From assembly GCF_001632745.1 (NCBI RefSeq), contig NZ_LQRT01000060.1:62001-126000 (forward strand): a stretch of 64,000 bases of DNA. The letters are read 5' to 3'. This document shows, piece by piece, positions 44,880 through 54,924 of the stretch. Made by a program: the position numbers and the translations under genes. The first letter of the stretch is position 1. Every line of letters starts with the position of its first letter. The stretch comes from Aquimarina aggregata. Its GTDB lineage: Bacteria > Bacteroidota > Bacteroidia > Flavobacteriales > Flavobacteriaceae. Below the pieces are notes generated by a model. It did no database searches. It was not told the origin of the DNA and saw nothing but the letters and a program-made list of their open reading frames with translations.

Positions 44880-46259
44880 TTAGGACAATTTTTCAAGTTC
44901 TACAGTAAAATGCCTCATAATTGGTGCTTCCCAGGTGATGTCATACCCTCTTTTTGCCTCATTTCTAGTTTCAAATACATTTTTAATAGCTATAGCAATG
45001 TATTCTATATGGGATAAGGTATATGTTCTTCTAGGAATAGCTAAACGAACTAATTCTAGTTTGGGATACCGGTTATCTCGAGTTATAGGGTCTCTATCGG
45101 CTAGAATAGTTCCTATTTCTACACTTCTAATTCCTGCGGTGATATATAGCTCGATAGCCAATGATTGTGCGCGATATTCTTCTTGAGCGATATTTGCTAC
45201 AAATTTATTAGCATCTAGATAAATCGCATGCCCACCAAAAGGTTGTTGAACTGGGACTCCAAATTCTACAAGACGCTTGCCTAAATAACGTACTTGGTTT
45301 ATCCTGCTTTCTAGATAGGTAAATTCTGTAGATTCTTTTAGCCCTTCTGCCAATGCACCCATATCTCGTCCAGACATTCCACCATAGGTTACAAATCCTT
45401 CATACATGATGTTATATGTAACACAGGCTTTATATACTTTTTGACTTTTTAGTGCTATAAAACCACCCATGTTCACGATACCATCTTTTTTAGCACTCAT
45501 TGTCATCCCATCTCCAAAAGAGAATAGTTCTTTTACAATGTCTTTAATAGATATATTTTCATAACCTTTTTCACGTGTTTTTATAAAGTAGGCATTTTCT
45601 GCAAATCTAGCAGAGTCAAAGTATAGAGGAACATTGTATTGCTTACATAAAACAGAAACATCATGAATATTCTGCATTGAAACAGGTTGCCCTCCTGCAG
45701 AATTACAGGTGATGGTTATAAGCACAAATGGAATAGTATTTATTTCGTTAGATTGAAACACATGCTCTAACTTTTGAAGATCTATATTTCCCTTAAAAGG
45801 ATGCTCTATAGTAGTATCAAACGCTGCATCAATTGTGCAATCAATAGCATGCGCTTTTCTAAATTCGATATGGCCTTTTGTGGTATCAAAATGGGAGTTT
45901 CCGGGGATAAGATTTCCTTCTTTAACTAGAGCAGAAAATAAAACGTTTTCTGCTGCTCTTCCTTGATGTGTGGGTATGAAATATTCAAAACCAGTAATTT
46001 TCTTAACTGTGGTTTCTAATTTTTCAAAAGACTTAGATCCTGCGTAACTTTCATCTCCCAACATAATTTCTGCCCATTGTTTATCAGACATAGCGCCTGT
46101 ACCAGAGTCTGTTAACAAATCAATAATCACCTGATCACTTGATAGTTTAAATAAATTGTATTTGGCTTTTTTCATCCAAACTTTACGTTGCGCAATGGTA
46201 GATTGATTGATAGCTTCTACCATTTTTATTTTATATGGTTCTATATATGGTAATTTCAT
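44880..46259 (-). CDS. tnaA: Tryptophanase (tryptophan indole-lyase)
   Basis: A 459-residue PLP enzyme that splits L-tryptophan into indole, pyruvate and ammonia. The cofactor lysine is Lys258 in SAKKDG. The homologous tyrosine phenol-lyase has a Phe where tryptophanases have a His near the C-terminus; here the segment is RHFT with His450, favouring tryptophanase. It is transcribed alone, with a 329-base leader and a terminator. No TnaC-like leader peptide containing Trp is visible and no tnaB permease is adjacent. Confidence 0.92.
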   Translation of the reverse strand: MKLPYIEPYKIKMVEAINQSTIAQRKVWMKKAKYNLFKLSSDQVIIDLLTDSGTGAMSDKQWAEIMLGDESYAGSKSFEKLETTVKKITGFEYFIPTHQGRAAENVLFSALVKEGNLIPGNSHFDTTKGHIEFRKAHAIDCTIDAAFDTTIEHPFKGNIDLQKLEHVFQSNEINTIPFVLITITCNSAGGQPVSMQNIHDVSVLCKQYNVPLYFDSARFAENAYFIKTREKGYENISIKDIVKELFSFGDGMTMSAKKDGIVNMGGFIALKSQKVYKACVTYNIMYEGFVTYGGMSGRDMGALAEGLKESTEFTYLESRINQVRYLGKRLVEFGVPVQQPFGGHAIYLDANKFVANIAQEEYRAQSLAIELYITAGIRSVEIGTILADRDPITRDNRYPKLELVRLAIPRRTYTLSHIEYIAIAIKNVFETRNEAKRGYDITWEAPIMRHFTVELEKLS

Positions 46260-46588
46260 GTCTAAACTGATTTTTTAAATAGGGCATGTAATACAAAGCG
46301 ATTTGTATTTTGATCGTATATCAAAAACTATTTATACACGCGATCTACTTTATAACATTTTAGAACCTAATCCTAAATTGTATAGAGATGTACTGCCCAG
46401 ATATGATATTAATAATTGAAATAAATAAAATGAAAAGTACCTTATTTAAATAAAGGGTACAGAGTGTTATAGATAAAAGTAAGAGTCTCTACTTTTAATA
46501 TTTAGATAAATGCTATAAAGCGAAGTTATACTATTTTTCATTTGTAGTACTTTATAGTTTATAAAATTAAGAAAAATAAAATTAATGG
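46260..46588. other. Leader region of tnaA, no supported gene
   Basis: 329 AT-rich bases between tnaA and the cyclase-family gene. A near-palindrome at 46438-46460 (gtacc ... ggtac arms) is the only structure seen. A 24-codon open frame (46467-46541, minus) has no Trp and is not supported. Confidence 0.5.
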
Positions 46589-47350
46589 CTACCCTAACAG
46601 AGCTACTACTCGCGCAGGTGCAGCGGATGCACCAACTATTTTTAAAGGAAAAACAGCTATTTTGAAGCCACTATAGGGTAAGGCATCTAGATTAACCAGC
46701 TGCTCCATATGACAATATTCTTTGTTTTTTCCAACAAGGTGTGCTTCCCAAAATAATTCTGGGTTTCCAGTTTCTTTGGCTTTTTTCATCATATATGGCA
46801 AAGGTAAATCCCACCCCCAAGAATCTATACCCATGACTTTTATGCCTTGATCAATAAGCCATTCTGTAGCTTCGGCACTCATCCCAGTTCCAATTTTATG
46901 AAAATCTTTAGTGCCATTATAGATATCACGTCCAGTTTTAATAAGTACAATCATCTCTGGAACAATATTAAGTTTGTTTTTACTTAAAAACCCTTGGATA
47001 TCAGCAACAGTGATAGGGTCAAAATCTGCTTTATGTTTCATATCTATTACTAAACCTTCGCCGTAGCACCAATCTAGAGGAATTTCATCTATAGTTTTAG
47101 ATTTTTTTCCATTTGTAGTAGGGGAGTAGTGCCAAGGGGCATCGATATGAGTGGTGGCATGAACTCCCATTTTTTGTATACTATCGTCTGCCCATCCTAT
47201 AAAATCTTTAGGAAAAAGCTTAAAAGGTAAACCAAGAATACGAATCAACCATTTCGCCTTTTTATGCGGTTTGTGCTTAATTTTTACACGCATAAACCAA
47301 GGATCAGATTTGTTATATTGTATAGGTTTGGATAGATCTATAATTTTCAT
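46589..47350 (-). CDS. Cyclase-family metal-dependent hydrolase (kynurenine-formamidase-like)
   Basis: 253 residues. The family's metal motif HxTTHxDxPxH is present as His64, His68, Asp70 and His74 (VHATTHIDAPWHY). Proteins of this fold include bacterial kynurenine formamidase and polyketide cyclases. A position beside tryptophanase would fit tryptophan catabolism, but a separate leader and no other kyn genes leave that open. No signal peptide is present. Confidence 0.85.
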   Translation of the reverse strand: MKIIDLSKPIQYNKSDPWFMRVKIKHKPHKKAKWLIRILGLPFKLFPKDFIGWADDSIQKMGVHATTHIDAPWHYSPTTNGKKSKTIDEIPLDWCYGEGLVIDMKHKADFDPITVADIQGFLSKNKLNIVPEMIVLIKTGRDIYNGTKDFHKIGTGMSAEATEWLIDQGIKVMGIDSWGWDLPLPYMMKKAKETGNPELFWEAHLVGKNKEYCHMEQLVNLDALPYSGFKIAVFPLKIVGASAAPARVVALLG

Positions 47351-47508
47351 GTTGGTTAATTAAAAAGAATATCAAAAAATCATTTTGCAAGCTATGAAAT
47401 TTAGTAAATAATTATTGATTTTTGTTATTCTTCAACCTGTAACTTTTTCAAATGTTTCGGTTGAAATATAGCAAACACTATCAAAGACTTTTTGAGTAAA
47501 ACAATGTT

Positions 47509-47928
47509 CTAATTAATGGTTATCGAGTTTTCCCCCTCGATAAGAGATACATGACAACAATCAGCACCTACTATAAAATCTGAACTAATAACTTCTTTGT
47601 CATTAATAAATCCTTTAAAATTTATTTTCAATGTTTTGTTTCGAAACTCGTTTGAGTACCGATCACTAAATATTGGATAACTTCCATTTTTTCTCATTAT
47701 CTCCCATTGATTTTCAAAAATTTCTAATGTAAGATCATCTCCAGTTTTAACATTTGTCACTTTAAAAACGTCCAATGCAACAGGATTATCAGAACTATCT
47801 TTTATCTCAACAGTGATAGTTCTAAAATCAAAAGTGCATACTGCTCCATTACATGATGATGTATTGTCATCAGTATTGCTACAACTGGAGAAAAGCAACA
47901 AAGAGGTTAGAAAAAATAAATATTTCAT
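47509..47928 (-). CDS. Hypothetical small lipoprotein
   Basis: 139 residues with lipobox LLFSSC (Cys16) and a short acidic linker. Two cysteine pairs follow (CNGAVC and DCCH). The remaining sequence looks all-beta, Ig-like. No family is recognised. It stands alone between two unrelated genes. Confidence 0.7.
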   Translation of the reverse strand: MKYLFFLTSLLLFSSCSNTDDNTSSCNGAVCTFDFRTITVEIKDSSDNPVALDVFKVTNVKTGDDLTLEIFENQWEIMRKNGSYPIFSDRYSNEFRNKTLKINFKGFINDKEVISSDFIVGADCCHVSLIEGENSITIN

Positions 47929-48070
47929 TGTGATTTAAATTATGTTTTTCATTAGTTAGATGCAGAACCAACTTAAAGGTTGCATAAAATAATTGTCAAT
48001 GACCGATTTTTGTGCCGTTTTTAGAAATGCAATTTTTAGCTGTAGCGGGATTTAGAAAATGAGTAGAATA

Positions 48071-48511
48071 CTAGCTTAACTTTATTTTTGAATAGGTTTT
48101 TCCTATTGATTTGGATGGTGTATCCATATCTTCAATGGCTAATGCAATTGCCGATTTAATAAGTTGATGTGTCTTTTCGTTTCTATAATCGGTTGAAGTA
48201 GTTATAGGAATATGTCGGATCCATTTTCCTGTGCCTTTTAAAAGATAGTGAGAATCTTCTAGTAGGGTACCTTTATTAAATCCTAAATTGAGATGGTTTT
48301 TATAAATGGGAATCATACAAAATGCATCTGATAGTTTCTCTGAAATAGAATACACAGAAGTTAGCGCGTGTGTATGATATAACAATTCGTTACTATTGGG
48401 GTATATTTCTAAAATGTAAGTTCTTAAATCAGAAAATAAATCAATTAGTTTTTCATTCTTAAGACTTAAGAAATGCTGAAAATCACTATGAATTTTTTGT
48501 GGTTTATTCAT
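48071..48511 (-). CDS. DUF1801-domain protein
   Basis: 146 residues matching the DUF1801/YdhG-like fold. It has an N-terminal helical part, then YSISEKLSDAFCMIPIYKNHLNLGF and GKWIRHIPI segments, the first of which I split as YSISEKLSDA and FCMIPIYKNHLNLGF. It is cytoplasmic, with no catalytic residues known. It overlaps the upstream membrane-protein gene by eight bases, so the two are translated together. Confidence 0.8.
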   Translation of the reverse strand: MNKPQKIHSDFQHFLSLKNEKLIDLFSDLRTYILEIYPNSNELLYHTHALTSVYSISEKLSDAFCMIPIYKNHLNLGFNKGTLLEDSHYLLKGTGKWIRHIPITTSTDYRNEKTHQLIKSAIALAIEDMDTPSKSIGKTYSKIKLS

Positions 48512-48911
48512 TACTCATCCATTTAGGTTTATCAATAACTAAGAATATAAAAGTTATTAGTAATCCAACAACAGAAAACAATACATCGTAGTGATCATAT
48601 ACATTTTCTCCACCCAAATTATGAATTTTTAATTCTTGTAATATTACGTAAATAGATGCAAAAATAATAGCAATACTATAAATATAGATCTCGTTTGTTT
48701 TCAAAATTTTCGCGTTAGCAATTAATCCAACGTTAGTTAGGAAAAGAGAACCTACAATAGCTTCGCATAAGTTTGGAAAAGAAAGAACAAGAATATTTAA
48801 TTCTTCAATAAAATCACCTTTTAAAATATAAGGCCTTACTATAAATTTATTAAGTAAGTAAAAAAGTACAACACCAAAAATAATCCGAATATTTTTTTGT
48901 AGACCTCTCAT
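48504..48911 (-). CDS. Hypothetical four-helix membrane protein
   Basis: 135 residues with four likely membrane helices (about 8-30, 42-66, 74-94 and 108-128) and short loops. No family is recognised. It lies 13 bases after the oxidoreductase gene and overlaps the DUF1801 gene by eight bases, making a three-gene unit. Confidence 0.7.
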   Translation of the reverse strand: MRGLQKNIRIIFGVVLFYLLNKFIVRPYILKGDFIEELNILVLSFPNLCEAIVGSLFLTNVGLIANAKILKTNEIYIYSIAIIFASIYVILQELKIHNLGGENVYDHYDVLFSVVGLLITFIFLVIDKPKWMSNE

Positions 48912-48924
48912 AGGTGTTTTATTT

Positions 48925-49905
48925 TTAGTGATCTTGAGGAATAGAAATTACAACATTACCTTTTTTGTATCCTGCCTCTACATATTTATGTGCATCAGGA
49001 ACTTGTTCTAACGAAAATCGTTTATCAATTATAGATTTTATTTTTCCCGCTTCAATAAGGTTTGTAAGATATGCTAAATCCTTTTTGGATTCATTTGCAA
49101 GTTGAAAGATGACCTTTTTGTTACTTTTTAGATTGTTAAGTATACCTTTCATCATTCCCCAAAACCTTGGATTACCTAATATATACCTGCCATTTTTATT
49201 TAAAGATTTTAGACTTCTTTTAAATGAGCTTGTTCCTACAACATCAATTATAGCATCATATTTTTTATCATTTTTGGTGAAGTCTTCATTTTTATAATCT
49301 ATAACATAATCTGCACCTATGGTAGATAACATTTCTAATTTGTTTGCACGATCAACACAGGTTACCTGTGCACCTAGTGATTTAGCAATTTGTAGTGCAT
49401 AAGTACCAATACTTCCTCCGGCGCCATTAATTAAGATGTTATGTCCTTTTTCAACATTAGCTTTTCTAAGGAAATGAAGTCCGTTAATTCCCCCTGTCGC
49501 TATAGTTGCAGCTTCTTCAAAATTCATATTATTTGGTATAAACCCAATTGTATTAGTCTCTGGTAAGCATTTATATTGCGCATATGCCCCCATACCCATA
49601 CCTGCACTTGCAAAAATTTTATCTCCTTTATTAAATTGAGTAACATTTTTACCCACATATTCAATTTCACCAGAGAATTCTTGACCTAGTACACAAATCC
49701 TTGGTTTTAGTATACCCATATATAATCGAACAGGTAACCAAATCCATGGTGCAATATCGAATCTGCGTAGCTCACAATCACCCGCAGTTACTGTTGCTGC
49801 TTTTATTTTAATAAGTATTTCATTGTTTTTTGGAACAGGTTTTGGGACGTCTGCATACTCGAGAAGATCAGGAGAACCATATTTGGTCCATACAATTGCT
49901 TTCAT
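48925..49905 (-). CDS. NAD(P)-dependent alcohol dehydrogenase/quinone oxidoreductase (zinc-independent MDR family)
   Basis: 326 residues. A GroES-like N-terminal domain (about 1-125) is followed by a Rossmann fold with the dinucleotide motif GAGGSIG at 161-167. The catalytic-zinc ligands and the structural four-cysteine lobe of classical alcohol dehydrogenases are absent, so a quinone- or enone-reductase role is more likely. It is the first gene of a unit with a membrane protein and a DUF1801 gene. Confidence 0.88.
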   Translation of the reverse strand: MKAIVWTKYGSPDLLEYADVPKPVPKNNEILIKIKAATVTAGDCELRRFDIAPWIWLPVRLYMGILKPRICVLGQEFSGEIEYVGKNVTQFNKGDKIFASAGMGMGAYAQYKCLPETNTIGFIPNNMNFEEAATIATGGINGLHFLRKANVEKGHNILINGAGGSIGTYALQIAKSLGAQVTCVDRANKLEMLSTIGADYVIDYKNEDFTKNDKKYDAIIDVVGTSSFKRSLKSLNKNGRYILGNPRFWGMMKGILNNLKSNKKVIFQLANESKKDLAYLTNLIEAGKIKSIIDKRFSLEQVPDAHKYVEAGYKKGNVVISIPQDH

Positions 49906-50020
49906 TTTTGTTGGTTAGAAGGTATATGTATTTGACGATTATGATGTTAAATTGTTACAATATAGCTTATAAACTTAGCTTAGTTGATTTTAGAAAAGTT
50001 ACTGTCTTATGAAGATAAAT

Positions 50021-50048
50021 AAAGCAAGAAACTTTTGTTTCTTGCTTT
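50021..50048 (-). terminator. Intrinsic terminator of the beta-barrel gene
   Basis: A perfect 12-bp stem with a four-base loop, 26 bases beyond the stop of the outer-membrane protein gene. Confidence 0.75.
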
Positions 50049-50074
50049 CATGGTGTAGAAGATATATTTTTTAT

Positions 50075-51256
50075 TTAGAATAAAGAATATCCAAATATTA
50101 CAGAAGAAGTTATAAAATCAGAACTCCAAACAGATGAGTCAGATAACAGGTCTTGTTTAGTTTGATGTCTTAGTTCGATAGAATACTTTTTATTATAGTT
50201 ATAACCAATACCAAAAGCAAAATTGCTATTAGTCTTAATGGTTAAATCTGTAGCACTATCAAAGTCAAATTGTGATTTTGGTCCAAAATCAAATACAAAT
50301 GCTCCATTTAAGAACAACTTCGATTTTTTATTTAATGATACATAATGCCTTAAACCAATAGGGATTTCTATTGAAGAAAAATTTACTTTTATGTTTCTTG
50401 ATATTGAATTTACGATGATTTCTTTTTCCGAATTAAAATATTGATAAGTAGGCTCTACGAATACAGCCCATTTATTCTTATAAATTGGTAGGGTATATTC
50501 GGCTTCAATACCGAATCTTAAACTAACAGAACTGCCAAAATCATTATCATTAATAATTGAGGTATTGTTTTGAATTTCAAGAGAGGAAAGGTTTATCCCT
50601 GGTCTAATCGCAATTTTTAATAATTTTTTTCTTTTATTTATTTCATAATTAATGAAATTTGAATCAGTACATTTATTATATCTTACAAATAGATTAGCTA
50701 ATTCTGCTCTTTTATAATTAACTTTTGAAATGTTTCTAAGTTGAATATTTGGACATTTTAAATTATCCCATAGTTGTTGTTTATACATTTCAACCTTTGC
50801 TAAGGTATTCTCTGGTGTCTTGTAACTATAAAAAATAAGTTGTTGTATGTTTGATGAATCTGTTTTAAGAAAGAACAAAGTTGTTTTATCTTCTACAAGT
50901 TGATATAAATTAGCGTTTCCTTCAATCAATATTTCTAAAAAAAGAATTTTCTCTTCAAACTCTGGTTTTCTTTCGTTGTTAATATTATTTTGAATATTTA
51001 CTGTTTGTCGAGTAAATTTAAATTTGTTGGTTGCGCCAAACTCTTTTACGGATTCAATATTGATATTTTGTTCTTCTGAGTTTTCAGATAATTTATATGT
51101 AAATTTTTTCGTATCCCCTTTTCGATTAATAATTGCAATTAGGCAGTTTGTCCTGTTATCTGAATTATCTATGAAATATCCTTGGTTAAATGCGATTTGT
51201 GAATAACAATTAAAACTTAGTATTGTAATTAGAACTATTAGTAGTTTCTGTTTCAT
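50075..51256 (-). CDS. Outer-membrane beta-barrel protein
   Basis: 393 residues. A signal peptide (ending CYSQ, about residue 19) precedes an N-terminal soluble domain of about 190 residues with alternating charged and aromatic strands. The C-terminal ~190 residues form amphipathic strands and end in an aromatic residue (FGYSLF), typical of outer-membrane barrels. The layout fits the porin-like OMP_b-brl proteins of Bacteroidota. It has its own terminator and a leader with the 19-bp element. The function is unknown. Confidence 0.8.
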   Translation of the reverse strand: MKQKLLIVLITILSFNCYSQIAFNQGYFIDNSDNRTNCLIAIINRKGDTKKFTYKLSENSEEQNINIESVKEFGATNKFKFTRQTVNIQNNINNERKPEFEEKILFLEILIEGNANLYQLVEDKTTLFFLKTDSSNIQQLIFYSYKTPENTLAKVEMYKQQLWDNLKCPNIQLRNISKVNYKRAELANLFVRYNKCTDSNFINYEINKRKKLLKIAIRPGINLSSLEIQNNTSIINDNDFGSSVSLRFGIEAEYTLPIYKNKWAVFVEPTYQYFNSEKEIIVNSISRNIKVNFSSIEIPIGLRHYVSLNKKSKLFLNGAFVFDFGPKSQFDFDSATDLTIKTNSNFAFGIGYNYNKKYSIELRHQTKQDLLSDSSVWSSDFITSSVIFGYSLF

Positions 51257-51297
51257 GTTTTTTTTACGATTAATTTTGAGGCAAGATAATTAAAGTG

Positions 51298-51316
51298 AGT
51301 TTCATTTTTTGAAACT
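51298..51316. repeat. 19-bp inverted-repeat element, copy 2
   Basis: Identical to the element at 34390-34408 (AGTTTC, ATTTTTT, GAAACT). It lies 42 bases upstream of the beta-barrel gene start. Here the arms extend to about 12 pairs with one bulge. Relative to the gene, the T run is in the opposite orientation from copy 1. Confidence 0.5.
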
Positions 51317-51340
51317 ACTTTAGTTTTTGTCTAAAAAAGT

Positions 51341-51374
51341 AACCCCTCTTGAAAATTAATTTTCAAGAGGGGTT
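51341..51374 (-). terminator. Intrinsic terminator of the Asp-box/MAM protein gene
   Basis: A perfect 34-nt palindrome (17 bp, no spacer), followed on the minus strand by a short T-containing run. It begins 23 bases past the stop. Confidence 0.75.
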
Positions 51375-51396
51375 TGGCATGTGTTGTATGGTCTTA

Positions 51397-54300
51397 TTAT
51401 TCTTTTACAAATCTAGCGTTTTGGTTACCTACTTTAACAAAGTAAGATCCAGCCTCTAAGGCTTCAACATTAATAGTATTTGTAACATTTCCTTGATCTA
51501 CTATTTGACCTAATATCGTATAGATTGTATATGGTTTAGGTCCAAGGTCTTTTGTGATAATAGTAAGGATAGCATCTTTTACAGGATTAGGATATGCTCT
51601 TAATCCATTATCTACTAAAGTAGGAGGCGCTTTTGGTGTTATACCAGAGGCAATTGATGCTGCAGGAGTTCCACAAGCACCAAGGTTTGTCCAACTTGTT
51701 GCTGTTTTTTCCCATAGATTACCTTGATACACTACTTTATCACCTGTTTGATATGAAATTGATGTGCTATGTTGTGGGATACCATCACATCGATCTGCTG
51801 AAGCAATTGTATTTGTCACCGATACTTTATCAATAGCGATATCTGCTTGCCATGTAGCTCCTGTTACTCTGTTAAATCGTAACTGAACTCCACCACCGGT
51901 ATATGAACTAAGGTCGATAATGGCATTTTTCCAGGAATTTCCTTGATTACCAGTTTGACTCCAGATACTTGTCCAAGTTGCACCTTGATCTGTGCTGACT
52001 TCTACAGCAATACTTCCCATATCTGCAGCACCGTTCATATGATAACTAAATGTAAAACTGGCTTGGGTTGTTGATGATAGATCGAAACAAGGAGAGGTTA
52101 AAATTGCTCTTTTGTTAGGGTATCCAGTTCCGTTACCAGAGGCTTCAACATAAATATAATAAGATCCTTGCGTTGCGCTTGCAGGTCCAGTTCCGTTAGA
52201 TGGTGTGCCACTAGCATCTACAGACCAATTGATGTCATCTGCTGTAGATTGTGACCATGCACCAAGAGTGTTTTCAAACCCTTCATTATACGGAAATGAA
52301 GATATGCCTGATGTACATCCATTACCTGTACCACCACCAGTAGTAGTTGCACTTATAGTAGTACTAAATGCAGATTCATTACCCGCTGCATCTTTAGCTT
52401 TTATTCTAAATTGATAGGTTGTATTTGCTGTTAGGTTATTAATTGTAGTTGCTGTTCCCGAAACCGATCCAAGGTTTGTATTTCCTCTATAAATATCATA
52501 TCCGGTAACTGCTACATTATCTGTAGAAGCGGTCCATGATAAAACTAGTTTTGTGTCTGTAATCGAAGAGGCAGTTACATTTGTTGGAGCAGAAGGAGCT
52601 TGTGTGTCTCCTGGGTTTGTCGAGTTTGCAAGAGGAACTTTCCAAACACCACGACCATAAGTTGCTGCAAGAAGTACTTGATCTTTAAGGTTAACTTCTA
52701 AGTCACGAACGGCTACATTTGGTAAATCTTGAGAATAATCTTGCCAATCATTATTTCCATTTTTATGATATACCCCAAGGTATGTACCTAAATAAATAGA
52801 TTCTGTACCTTTTTGATGTCTTACGATAAATTTACCTTCGTTAGGAAGATTACCACTAATATTTGTAAAACTACTTCCTTGATTTGTTGATCTAAAAACA
52901 CCTCCGTTACTAGAACCACTTGTAGAAACGTATACGATTTGGTTATTATCATTATGAACCTCTATCGAAGAGATATTAGTCTGAAAAGTTTCGATTCTTG
53001 TCCAGTTTGCACCCTTGTTAGTACTTTTAAATAGATTTTTCTTAAGTGCGGCATACATAATGTTTGCATTAATAGGGTCTAGTTCTATATGATCAATCTT
53101 TCCTCCAAAATTGAAGTTAGTTAACTTTTGGAAAGATCTTCCGTTTAGTTTATAAAAACTAGAATACCCAGCATATAAAACACCATTTTTATCAGATACT
53201 AATGGTGTAATCCAATTTCCAGTTTCTGGACCATTTGCAACTTGCCTTTGACTAGCTCCTCTATTCGTAGTTACATAAAGAGCTTGTCCATTTTGAATAA
53301 AACCGTAATATGTATTATCATTGTTTCCGCTTACAGCGCAGTCCATACCGTCGGCACCATAATAGTTATTCCACTCATTTCCATTAAGAGCATAACCACC
53401 ATTATCCTGTAAACCTCCAACTACGTGATCAGAACTACTATTTTCTGCTACAGAAATTCTATAAAACTGTCCTATTTGTAATCCTTTAGTAAGGTCTTTA
53501 AAGCTTTGACCGTTATTTTCTGAAATATAAATTCCTCCATCGCTTCCACAAATAAGTTTTCCATCATAATATCTTAAGAAATGTATGTCAGCATGTGTAT
53601 ATGTTGCTTGTCTTGGAGAAGACCAATTATTAATTTTAGAAAAGTTACCTCCGCCATCTGTAGATTTCCAAACATTCAAACAGCCTACAAAGACAGTATT
53701 GGCGTTTTTATCAGAAACTGCAAGTGCTAGATCGTACCATGCCTGAGAGCTTTCAAAAATGTTTGTAGTTTCTGCTGTTTTTGTAAAACTAGCACCACTA
53801 TTTGTTGAGCGATATAATCCTTGAAAAGAATAACTAGAAGTTCTTGGACGTGCACTTAGTACATATACGTAATTTGGGTTTGCAGGAGTTACATCGATTA
53901 CTAGTCTTCCTGAACTTGAAGGTAGTCCACTTTGGATTTTTGAAAAGCTATCACCTGCGTTTGTAGATTTATAAAAGGATGATGCTGTTGCCGCGTATAT
54001 TACATTTGTATTACCAGGTTTAAGTTTTATGTCTTTAATATTTCCTTGTAACGTTCTTGTCCAGTTAGTACCTGCATTTGTAGTTTTATATACACCTACA
54101 CTGGTGGCTACCCACAGTACATTTGAATTATTAGGATCGATATAAATATCGTTTGCTGTAGTTTGTGTATTTGTAAACTTTAAACCGGTTTGTGACCAAG
54201 AAGCACCTCCATTAGTCGATTTAAGAACTCCAATACTATAACTATCACTGGCGTCATCATCTCCTGTTGCGATGTAAATTATACTAGAATTTTTAGGATC

Positions 54301-54858
54301 TATTGCAATACCGGAAACTCCTATTTGAGATAAATTATCTGATAAGGGTGACCAGTTAACTCCTTTGTTAGTAGATTTCCAAATTCCTCCGGCTGGTGCT
54401 CCAGCATACATAATATTTGCATTGTTTGGATCAATAATTCCAACATTAATTCTTCCTTGACCAGGAGACCATGAAGAGGCTTGATTATGGTCAAAAGGAC
54501 CCATTGGCGTCCAACTCGATGCGGCCTTACCATTTTTAGCAAGTGCCATTTTGTTTTTTGTATCTGAAGTAGTAAAGAAATATGCTGGAGAAGGTAATGT
54601 TCCGTCAGGTAATACAGCATTTTTCCAGTATTCTCTCCATCTCATAAATGGTTTGTATCCACTTCCTTTTTTAGTGTGATCACGATTTTTCCAGTAGTTG
54701 TCAAATGCAGTAGTAATTTCGTCAAAGGTAATTTTTTCATCTGTTCCAGATGTTTTTTTCTCATTTTCGAGCTCTGCCATCCATGGAGCCGAAGCATTAT
54801 ATTGTGCTATTGCGCAATAGCAGGTAAACAGCATTAAAGTAATTAGAGTTTTTTTCAT
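51397..54858 (-). CDS. Secreted Asp-box (VPS10/sialidase-like) beta-propeller protein with FN3, MAM and T9SS domains
   Basis: 1153 residues with a signal peptide ending AIAQ. Residues ~130-770 hold many Asp-box repeats (STNGGASW, STNKGVNW, TTNAGTNW), suggesting one or two beta-propellers as in sortilin and exo-glycanases. An FN3 domain (about 780-860), a MAM-like jelly roll (about 870-1030), a short carbohydrate-binding-type segment (GDKVVYQGNLWE) and a type A sorting domain (YPNPVKDA ... GSYFVKV) follow. Outer-membrane secretion by T9SS is expected. The MAM part is nearly identical to that of the KP-43-like protease nearby. It has its own promoter and terminator. Confidence 0.93.
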   Translation of the reverse strand: MKKTLITLMLFTCYCAIAQYNASAPWMAELENEKKTSGTDEKITFDEITTAFDNYWKNRDHTKKGSGYKPFMRWREYWKNAVLPDGTLPSPAYFFTTSDTKNKMALAKNGKAASSWTPMGPFDHNQASSWSPGQGRINVGIIDPNNANIMYAGAPAGGIWKSTNKGVNWSPLSDNLSQIGVSGIAIDPKNSSIIYIATGDDDASDSYSIGVLKSTNGGASWSQTGLKFTNTQTTANDIYIDPNNSNVLWVATSVGVYKTTNAGTNWTRTLQGNIKDIKLKPGNTNVIYAATASSFYKSTNAGDSFSKIQSGLPSSSGRLVIDVTPANPNYVYVLSARPRTSSYSFQGLYRSTNSGASFTKTAETTNIFESSQAWYDLALAVSDKNANTVFVGCLNVWKSTDGGGNFSKINNWSSPRQATYTHADIHFLRYYDGKLICGSDGGIYISENNGQSFKDLTKGLQIGQFYRISVAENSSSDHVVGGLQDNGGYALNGNEWNNYYGADGMDCAVSGNNDNTYYGFIQNGQALYVTTNRGASQRQVANGPETGNWITPLVSDKNGVLYAGYSSFYKLNGRSFQKLTNFNFGGKIDHIELDPINANIMYAALKKNLFKSTNKGANWTRIETFQTNISSIEVHNDNNQIVYVSTSGSSNGGVFRSTNQGSSFTNISGNLPNEGKFIVRHQKGTESIYLGTYLGVYHKNGNNDWQDYSQDLPNVAVRDLEVNLKDQVLLAATYGRGVWKVPLANSTNPGDTQAPSAPTNVTASSITDTKLVLSWTASTDNVAVTGYDIYRGNTNLGSVSGTATTINNLTANTTYQFRIKAKDAAGNESAFSTTISATTTGGGTGNGCTSGISSFPYNEGFENTLGAWSQSTADDINWSVDASGTPSNGTGPASATQGSYYIYVEASGNGTGYPNKRAILTSPCFDLSSTTQASFTFSYHMNGAADMGSIAVEVSTDQGATWTSIWSQTGNQGNSWKNAIIDLSSYTGGGVQLRFNRVTGATWQADIAIDKVSVTNTIASADRCDGIPQHSTSISYQTGDKVVYQGNLWEKTATSWTNLGACGTPAASIASGITPKAPPTLVDNGLRAYPNPVKDAILTIITKDLGPKPYTIYTILGQIVDQGNVTNTINVEALEAGSYFVKVGNQNARFVKE

Positions 54859-54894
54859 TGTATTAGGTTAAAAGATTAATAGTTGAGTTTGGTT

Positions 54895-54924
54895 TAAAAG
54901 TAAAATAGGCGATTGCCGAGCAAA
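54895..54924 (-). promoter_or_regulatory. Candidate promoter of the Asp-box/MAM gene
   Basis: On the minus strand, TTTG at 54924-54921, an 18-base spacer and TACTTTTA at 54902-54895, one base from the TAnnTTTG consensus. The leader would be about 30 bases. Confidence 0.5.

Noticed and set aside
44880..46259. Tyrosine phenol-lyase instead of tryptophanase
   Set aside because: The C-terminal diagnostic position has His (RHFT) rather than Phe (RFFT).
46467..46541. 24-codon open frame upstream of tryptophanase as a TnaC-like leader peptide
   Set aside because: It contains no tryptophan codon, and has no start or stop arrangement like TnaC; in AT-rich DNA short frames are common.
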